From Ottelia alismoides (taxonomy: Eukaryota > Streptophyta > Magnoliopsida > Alismatales > Hydrocharitaceae): a stretch of 64,000 nucleotides of DNA. The stretch lies in the NCBI GenBank assembly GCA_037367405.1, contig JAZKJV010008871.1, positions 62,001-126,000 of the forward strand, given 5' to 3'. How positions within the stretch are numbered: the stretch's first letter is position 1; every line of letters starts with the position of its first letter. The notes under the pieces are model-generated. The model was not told where the DNA came from. It searched no databases and was given only the letters and a program-made list of their open reading frames with translations. This document shows positions 57,735 through 64,000 of this stretch, in pieces. Both the position numbers and the translations under genes were made by a program.

Positions 57735-60700
57735 TGAAACGCCCCGCCTCGACGGGAGCACATCTCAAGATCCATTATCAATATTACCCAACAACAATCA
57801 TAAACAACCTGCATGATATACCATTTATACAAAATAAGGAAATAGGAAAAAAAATCAAGTTTCTACTGATAACAAAAGTACACATACGGATAACAATAAG
57901 TCATCAGAGTCTCTCTTTATTACATCATAAATACTCATAAAGGAAGGATAACAGAATTACTAAGAAACTAGTCCTTGACCTTAACAACGTCATGCAGATG
58001 CACCACCAAATATGCGAGCCTCTGTCTCCTGCTCTACACTCCCTGTTGGATTTCCAAAGAATGTAACTGGTGAGTCAACTGACTCAGTAAGGATAAAATA
58101 AATTATAATCAAGAGATTATAGGTAGGTAATGCAATTGCAGTAACTGAGCAAGTTTAGAAGAGAACAACTTAAAAACATCTAGTAATAAGCAATCAGTTA
58201 TATTCTAGGCATTTAACAAGCATGCAATCAAAACCAATTCCTTGACATAAACTTAATCCATATTTTCATTTACTTAACCCGGACTCGCCGTCAAAGGAGA
58301 AAGATTACACTAGAAATGAAGCCTGCAACACCTAGTGCAACCTAAAACCTGTGCGCAAATGCGATCCTTCAGTTAGTCTAGTTGGTAGTACTCTGACACT
58401 CGAGACGGGACATACAAGTCCGGTGAGTCGCAACTCTATTAATCGAGTCTGCCGGAGGAGTCTTGCTCGCTCCAAAACAAGTGCAACAAGAATGAATCTG
58501 TATATTGCAATGCACGCATGCATAAAACCCACCAGAGTACCTACCACCACCTCACTCTGTGATGCCCCGCGAGTGAGGATGACTAACTGTCGGCTCAGTC
58601 GGACTACAAGAGTGTGCACTCACCTTGTAGTGAATATCTTCCATTTCCCCGCATGCATTATTTTCTTTTACCCAAGGGTAGATAATTGCTTCTAATGATT
58701 AAGGATCCAATATCATTAATATTTAAGGACCTCTGGTCATCATTTACTCATTATATCTTTTCCATGATCAACCCGTAGGCGTTCGACATAATACTCATAG
58801 TATCTAAAGGAAAACCCTAGATGCAGTAACCCTTATCTTTGCAAATCATTTCAAAAAAAAACCTCGGATAACTAGATAAAGGATATCATGCAATAATGAT
58901 CAAGATATGTAAACAATAGTGTCAACTCAAAATGTGAGTATAAATAATTGAGTAAAAGGTGACATCTTGCTTATAGGATATACTTACGGAATACTTTTAT
59001 GCATAAACACCATCAATGGGGAGATTTCTAAGGAGGTTGCCTTTAAATCGGAAAAAAGAGTAAAGGGCTCGTTAGAACGGTGAGTACATGTAAACCTCCA
59101 AATTGGGTTTATGTACGAATTTATAAAACAGTGCCTGAAAAGTTAAGTCCGCTCTTATGAATAGGCAAGGATAAGAGTAGAGAATAAGGAAAATAAGGGT
59201 CGATTTTCAGTTCAACTGGAAATATAAGAATAAAGTGAATATAGTGAAATAAAGATGGTAAAGTGGAATAGATGTGGAATAAAGTTAAATAATGGGATGT
59301 GGATGGAAATAGTTGTATTCTTGGAAACCACACCGGATGAGAAATTGACACCTTATTCCATTGCTTATTCTCTAAATGACAAAGCCTAAATTATCATTCC
59401 TTTATTACGTCTAAGATTCTAAATTATCAATCCTTGATTACCTCTAAGATTCTTCTTTGATATAATTAAGATCCAAATTTACACATCCATTTGACCATTT
59501 AATTTTCCAGACAAATCATATTTGTCATAATGACTGGACACATGATAAGCGGAAACATAAAATCACATGAAATCAAGCAAGCCCGAATAACATCGCATCA
59601 AACTGGATTAGGGCTTTATCATTTATCCGAACTAAGCACACACTTATTTTGGACATCCGATCCTAATAAAAGTTCTCAGATAATAAATTATCATTATATA
59701 AAATAAGAAAAGAGCAATTAAAGCATATGAAGATTAGGTAATCGCCCCCACCACTACCGTGAGAAGTGTTACCAAGGCGTCAGGCTTACAATGCAGGGCA
59801 AGGAAGATGATTTGAACGACCAATGCGGCTAGATTTTGAAAGAAACTCCTAAAGTTCAATCAGATAACACGAACAGGAGAAGATTAACCCCAAATTTAGG
59901 ACACCGATAGTGAAAATTCAAAACAACGGATAAACAGAGCAATGCACCGGGATGGATTAACTCCTACCTCTTCCGATTCAAACGCAAGTTGCAGCAACGT
60001 CGGATGCCATCCCGAAAGAGAAAAACAGCGGAAATCGGATCGATCGGGACGTCAAAGGCGGCGGAAATGGAGATTAGGGAAGAGGAGAAGTACTTCCAAA
60101 TCAAAGTATGATCTACAAATAGATCGCTCTAAACTTACTTTGCGCATGATACCCTCCACGATATGGTTAGCAAAGGGAGAATCATGATTTACCAACAGCA
60201 AAAAGGCAATCCGGGGTCAGATCAAAATTGAGCAATCATCCCTCAAAAACCACAATCTCCAATATCGCAAGTCATGCGAAAGAAAAGGGAGAAGGGAGAA
60301 ATCCGTTACCTATACTCGTGCACGTATTTGATCCACGTGCTCAATCGCCCGATCACGAACCCGATGAGAGGGTCTCCTTTCCCTTGCGATGGCCCTTCTC
60401 ATCTTCTTCTTATCGCGAAGCTACGTGGCTTCGAGAGTTTTTGATAACGGTGGTGACACCGTTCTCTCCTTGATTCTCTGAAGAATGAGATGGAAAAAGA
60501 GATAAGAGAATGACTTGGGGAGGAAGAAAGGATGGATTAGGGTTTGAAAAAGGAGTAGGAATGAGGGGAGATGAAGGGTGTGGGTCTTTATATAGTTGAG
60601 GATTAAAATCTTAGTTTTAGAAACCCTAAAACAACCCTAATTCGAAATTAATTAACCAAAACCCGTAACCTTTAATTCCCTCAAAAACCATGACCCATCT

Positions 60701-60849
60701 TCACTAAAACAAGCATATCTTCCACATCCGAACTCGGAATTTCGCGTTTTTGGGCTCGTTGGAAAGCTTGCGACGAGACACTTCTTTTGAGTATAATATT
60801 GAATAGGTTTTAAAGCTTCAGAAAAAACCAAAAATTACGGGGTGTTACA
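57735..60849 (-). mobile_element. Element G: solo LTR, Tekay/Del-like chromovirus
   Basis: 3115 bp flanked by the perfect 5-bp duplication caatc (57730-57734 and 60850-60854). On the minus strand it starts TGTAACACCCCGTAATTTT and ends GGGGCGTTTCA. The TGTAACACCCC start followed by a TTTCCAACGAGCCCA phrase is typical of Tekay/Del chromovirus LTRs in plants. A TATA box (TATATAAAGA, minus strand) is at 60586-60595. No interior remains. Family assignment is from recalled LTR features, not from coding sequence. Confidence 0.85.
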
Positions 60850-60854
60850 CAATC

Positions 60855-62480
60855 TTTCGAAGACCCTTAATTTAAGAGATCCTAAAATTATGGGTTTATC
60901 CAACCCTTAGTCAGTAGGAATCCAACTTCTTTGATTATCAGACTCTCTTTTTGTACATATAGTATAAGGATATGAAATTTAGTGTACTGCATTTCATGAG
61001 AGCCGAGTCGATGCATCACCCAAAGTTCCAGTCCCAAAGATTCTCCTCTAGACCCAATCCTCAATACTAGGGAATAAGTCTATTCTTGCTTCAGTCAACC
61101 GTCTCATTAGTTTGTCAGACTTGAAATGTTGATGGACGACCAGATGATGGAGGGTATAGAATTGTGTCTATTTTTCTCACCCTCACATTGGAACAAGGGG
61201 CCTCTCGAGTGCCTTTTTACTCAACACATGTAAATTTTAATATTGTTGATCAATGTGTCCGTCAAGAGAGTTGGAGTCGTCTGCACTTGTTTTTCTGGGA
61301 GTACACCGGGGTGTGTCTTTTCTGAGTATCTAAGATACCTTCGACACCCAGACTTGTATAGCTTACGATGTAGAGCCCTTTTTGTGGTGTCAGCCTGACT
61401 CCTTGGTCCTAATTAGCGCTTGGTCCAAGTGGACACTTTGAAAATGTTTGGGAGCGCTCGCCATTGGTGGAAGCTCATTTGTAATTTAACTTCAGTATTT
61501 AGAGCTCTTTCTTTGACATTTATTTTCTTTTGTTGGCTAGCTCCACTGCTTTTATCAAAAGTTAGCGCACACTGATCAGCAATTTCCATTAAGTTTCATC
61601 TCACCCTGGCACATAGGTAAATATCAAAGAGATAGCATATGAATCTTGTTCCCATACTAGCTAGGGTTTTGCTGACACTCAGGTTTTCTGAAGCCTTCAT
61701 TAACTTTATCCCATCCTCAAATATCATTAGATCGGGTCTAAACTCAAATCTCTAGTCCTAGTTCTTCAAGTGATATCTCAACTCATCTCATCAATCATGC
61801 AGTTGTGGAAGTGACTGTGATGATATTTTTCTTGAAGGTAGAGATGAAGAGTGCAATATAGCGCTCAAATCTTTCAAACCAGGGAAGTGTGGATATTTAA
61901 GTTTTAAAAACTCTAATGACTAAGGCATGTTAACTCAGACTCTTAAGATCACAGAAATCCAGTGTCCTCAAAATCCTCAAGCCTTGAGTGAATGTGAATG
62001 TGTCAGGAATACACGAACTCCTTGGTTAGTGATGTGATTTTTGACTTTTGCAGATTTTTATGAGTTTTAATTTTTTTCAGTTTTTTTAATTCTTTGGAGA
62101 GACAATGATTGGCCCAGGATCAAATGAATAAAAGTATCCACTCTCAGCCAGTATGGGTGTAAGTACAGGCCGAGACCCGTGTTACTTGAGGACGGGGCCA
62201 TATGCGGTGTCCTCTAAACCACCCACTCTGCTAAGGGAGACCGAGGTTCCCTCACTGAAAGTGTCTACTGAGCGTAGTAGTCATAGTCTAATTTCAAGAA
62301 GGGTTTTTAATTTTTCAATTTTTTTTGAAAAAGAATATTTACAAAAATTAATCCCTCAATTTTAATAAACATTTTTTTACAAGGTTTTTACAAAACTCAG
62401 TTCATAGGTTTACCAAAACCCAGCCCGAAGATAAAATTTAAAAAGTTTTAAAAACACAAGCTAAGGCTAAAGTAAATATA
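60855..62480 (-). other. Element F interior, non-coding
   Basis: No credible gene. Near 62150-62280 it carries a block shared with the leader of element C (GTGTAAGTAC, CCGTGTTACTTGAGGAC, TGTCCTCTAAAC). Other parts have the phrase-like composition of the 3' modules of A-C, but I could not align them confidently. Confidence 0.5.
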
Positions 62481-62489
62481 CAGTAATAT

Positions 62490-62695
62490 ACGGTATATCC
62501 CCCTATACTTAAATTTTGCTATGTCCTCATAGCACAAGTGTCATGAAGCCAAGGCTCGATCAAATATAGGGTGATATAGCAGAACTGAGGTCAAAATAGG
62601 ACCTAAGTACAGGAAGACAACACGAGGGAGGGATGAGCAGGCAGGTCCCCCCTATACTTAGGCTACAAATAGCCTAAGTGAGGTCTGACTTAGGG
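62490..62695 (-). promoter_or_regulatory. Element F hairpin remnant with polypurine-like arms
   Basis: ACTTAGGCTA (62655-62664) pairs with TAGCCTAAGT (62669-62678), preceded by CCCCCCTAT. At 62495-62540 CCCCCTATACTTAAATTTTG is followed by TATGTCCTCATAGCAC, the same order as in elements A-C reversed. Fewer units remain than in the others. Confidence 0.65.
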
Positions 62696-62712
62696 GGGGT
62701 TCATTCAATGAT

Positions 62713-62825
62713 AGAGAGAGAGAGCGAGAGATTGTGAAAATTACAGAGGGAAGGGAGATGGGGTGAGGTGAGTGTGTATGTGCAAGTGTGTGTGTGGGGG
62801 GGGGGGGGGAGGGGGAGGGGGGTAG
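62713..62825. repeat. GA, GT and poly-G microsatellites
   Basis: GAGAGAGAGAGCGAGAGA near 62715, GTGTGTGTG near 62785 and a run of about 13 G followed by G-rich sequence (62796-62822). Slippage-prone sequence next to the hairpin remnant. Confidence 0.9.
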
Positions 62826-63176
62826 ATCATCAAGTGATCTACTCTCTCCTTTTTTACAACATGCAAGAACTGGAAATAAATATGCAAATGCAAGTTTTTT
62901 TTACAGTATGCAATGCAGGCTAACTGATTAAAATCCTAGAATTTCTTCACAGATTCTTTTGCGGCCTCTTCAGCGGAAGCTCCCGACTTCACGCCTCCAT
63001 AAAGATCAAGCGTCCTCGATGATCATGGGCCTTGCCATAAAAGAGAAAAGTTAGAACACACAGAGAAATTAAATCAGCAGATATGATGCAAAATAATGAT
63101 GCATGAAATGAGGACCTAAAAAATTGAAATTATTCAACAAAGAAAATCAAAAATTCAATAATTAAGTTAAGTTGTA

Positions 63177-63194
63177 TCCCCGGCAATGGTGCCA
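63177..63194 (-). promoter_or_regulatory. Primer-binding site (tRNA-Asp), element F
   Basis: Minus strand TGGCACCATTGCCGGGGA, two G-to-A mismatches to the plant tRNA-Asp complement, 2 nt from the LTR. Confidence 0.88.
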
Positions 63195-63196
63195 TT

Positions 63197-64000
63197 TGAT
63201 GAACGTCAAATTTGCCTCTTTAAGAATCAGTAATTGTAGTAGTATAGGAGGCAAATTCGGTTCAGCAAAAACCACAGTCTTTGAATGATGTGGAGTATTT
63301 ATACGTGGCAAGTCTACCAAGGTCGAACACAAGGATACAATTACTTAATTTATTTATCGAATTTCGATTTAGAAAGCGCAAGTGTGAATTAATTTAAAGT
63401 TCAGGTCTGTAAGATGCACTATGCTAATTACCATGCAATGCCATGATGGATGCATTTTTAGTTAATTTTTATGCAATTTAAAGTGATGAATGAGCAAATA
63501 TGCAAGGTTACATGTAAGCTAAATAAAAGATTACAAAGATACCCTAAAAGTATGAGCATCATATCAGAAATAGAAATCAGAGTCGATTGAATCACAACAT
63601 GAAGAACAGTCATCAAATCAAAGCAAGAACAAGGATAGCAGGGTCTCATTTATCACATAAAAAATCACTTCATTTAAAACAGTAGCAAATGAGAAAATTA
63701 GATATGCTATGATGTAGAGGACAAAACAAGGAACAAAAGGACACTAAAATCATGCAATTTGGACCTATGATGCTCGAGTTATGAAGAAAACATGTAGGGG
63801 CATAATTGTAATAAAAATGCAAGAAAATAAAAGGATAAATATTACATTTAGGTCCCTGGAGGGACCTAAATGCAAATAAGAAAAATCGCCTGGACCCCTG
63901 TGAAATTTTTCCATGTGCGGGGGCCTTTTTGCAATTTCTGGAAAGTAGGAGGGCCTCCCTGTAAAATACCCAGGCACGCACGTGAGGCACGTGCATGGGG
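63197..64000 (-). repeat. Element F 5' LTR (right copy, cut by window end)
   Basis: Closely matches 54660-55470 with small differences. Includes GGTCCCTGGAGGGACCTAAA, itself a perfect inverted repeat around GGTCCCTGGAGGGACC, and the CACGTGAGGCACGTG motif at the window edge. Confidence 0.93.

Larger units (their letters stand above)
54660..64000 (-). mobile_element. Element F: non-coding LTR retrotransposon (minus strand), right end outside window
   Basis: Left (3') LTR 54660-57636, polypurine tract 57637-57650, interior to 63176, primer site 63177-63194 and right (5') LTR from 63197 to beyond the window. The two LTR starts match closely over 800 bp (GAACATCAAATTTGCCTC against GAACGTCAAATTTGCCTC). 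A solo Tekay/Del-like LTR is inserted at 57735. No gag, protease or pol sequence is recognisable, so it is a fully non-coding relative. Confidence 0.9.

Noticed and set aside
58332..58695. Frames of 95 and 114 residues on opposite strands in element G
   Set aside because: They overlap each other inside a solo LTR and encode nothing recognisable.

Overview
The window is plant nuclear DNA built almost entirely of transposable elements nested inside one another. I see no intact host gene, tRNA, rRNA or CRISPR array. The evidence for a flowering plant is LTR retrotransposons of the Athila type with primer-binding sites complementary to the 3' end of plant tRNA-Asp, a CACTA (En/Spm) DNA transposon, Tourist-like and hAT-like miniature elements, and a solo LTR with the start typical of Tekay/Del chromoviruses. 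The species cannot be named from this. The layering implies a large, repeat-rich genome.

Layout, oldest to youngest. Element D is a decayed Athila-type element on the minus strand (40831-54659, both ends cut) and the only one with recognisable gag, protease, reverse transcriptase, RNase H and integrase remains. It is broken by a hAT-like miniature element (41862-42347), a solo LTR E (42781-46611), element F in its 5' LTR (54660 to beyond 64000) and element C in its integrase (through 40830). F itself carries a solo Tekay/Del-like LTR, G (57735-60849). C (minus strand, 4695-40830) has a Tourist-like miniature element in its left LTR (6222-6583), a CACTA transposon with a broken TNP2 gene inserted in that same LTR (1-4694), and element A in its interior. 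A (plus strand, 9356-34102, LTRs about 3.3 kb) is in turn split by B (plus strand, 17516-29918, LTRs about 3.6 kb). The deepest stack is therefore D > C > A > B. Perfect target-site duplications flank B, E, G and both miniature elements; A has a 4/5 match.

A, B, C and F look like one superfamily of non-autonomous elements. None has reverse transcriptase or integrase sequence. A keeps a gag domain, B keeps an intact protein with a protease domain, C keeps broken versions of a B-like protein, and F has no recognisable coding sequence. What they share is mostly non-coding: a palindrome at the first bases of each LTR, a tRNA-Asp primer site, a leader with a CGGT-tetraloop hairpin, a conserved block just before the reading frame, an array of hairpins whose 3' arms are copies of the polypurine tract, and a 3' non-coding module.

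The most interesting signal is the hairpin array (A 16346-16849, B 24293-24728, C 7923-8312, F 62495-62680). Each hairpin has an inner stem built on CTATACTTAGG/CCTAAGTATAG and ends in a G-run like the polypurine tract. In most of them that G-run can pair with an upstream pyrimidine stretch whose sequence differs from hairpin to hairpin but stays complementary. This pattern suggests the structure itself is selected. A plausible but untested reading is a cis-acting RNA system by which these elements borrow the machinery of an autonomous D-like relative.
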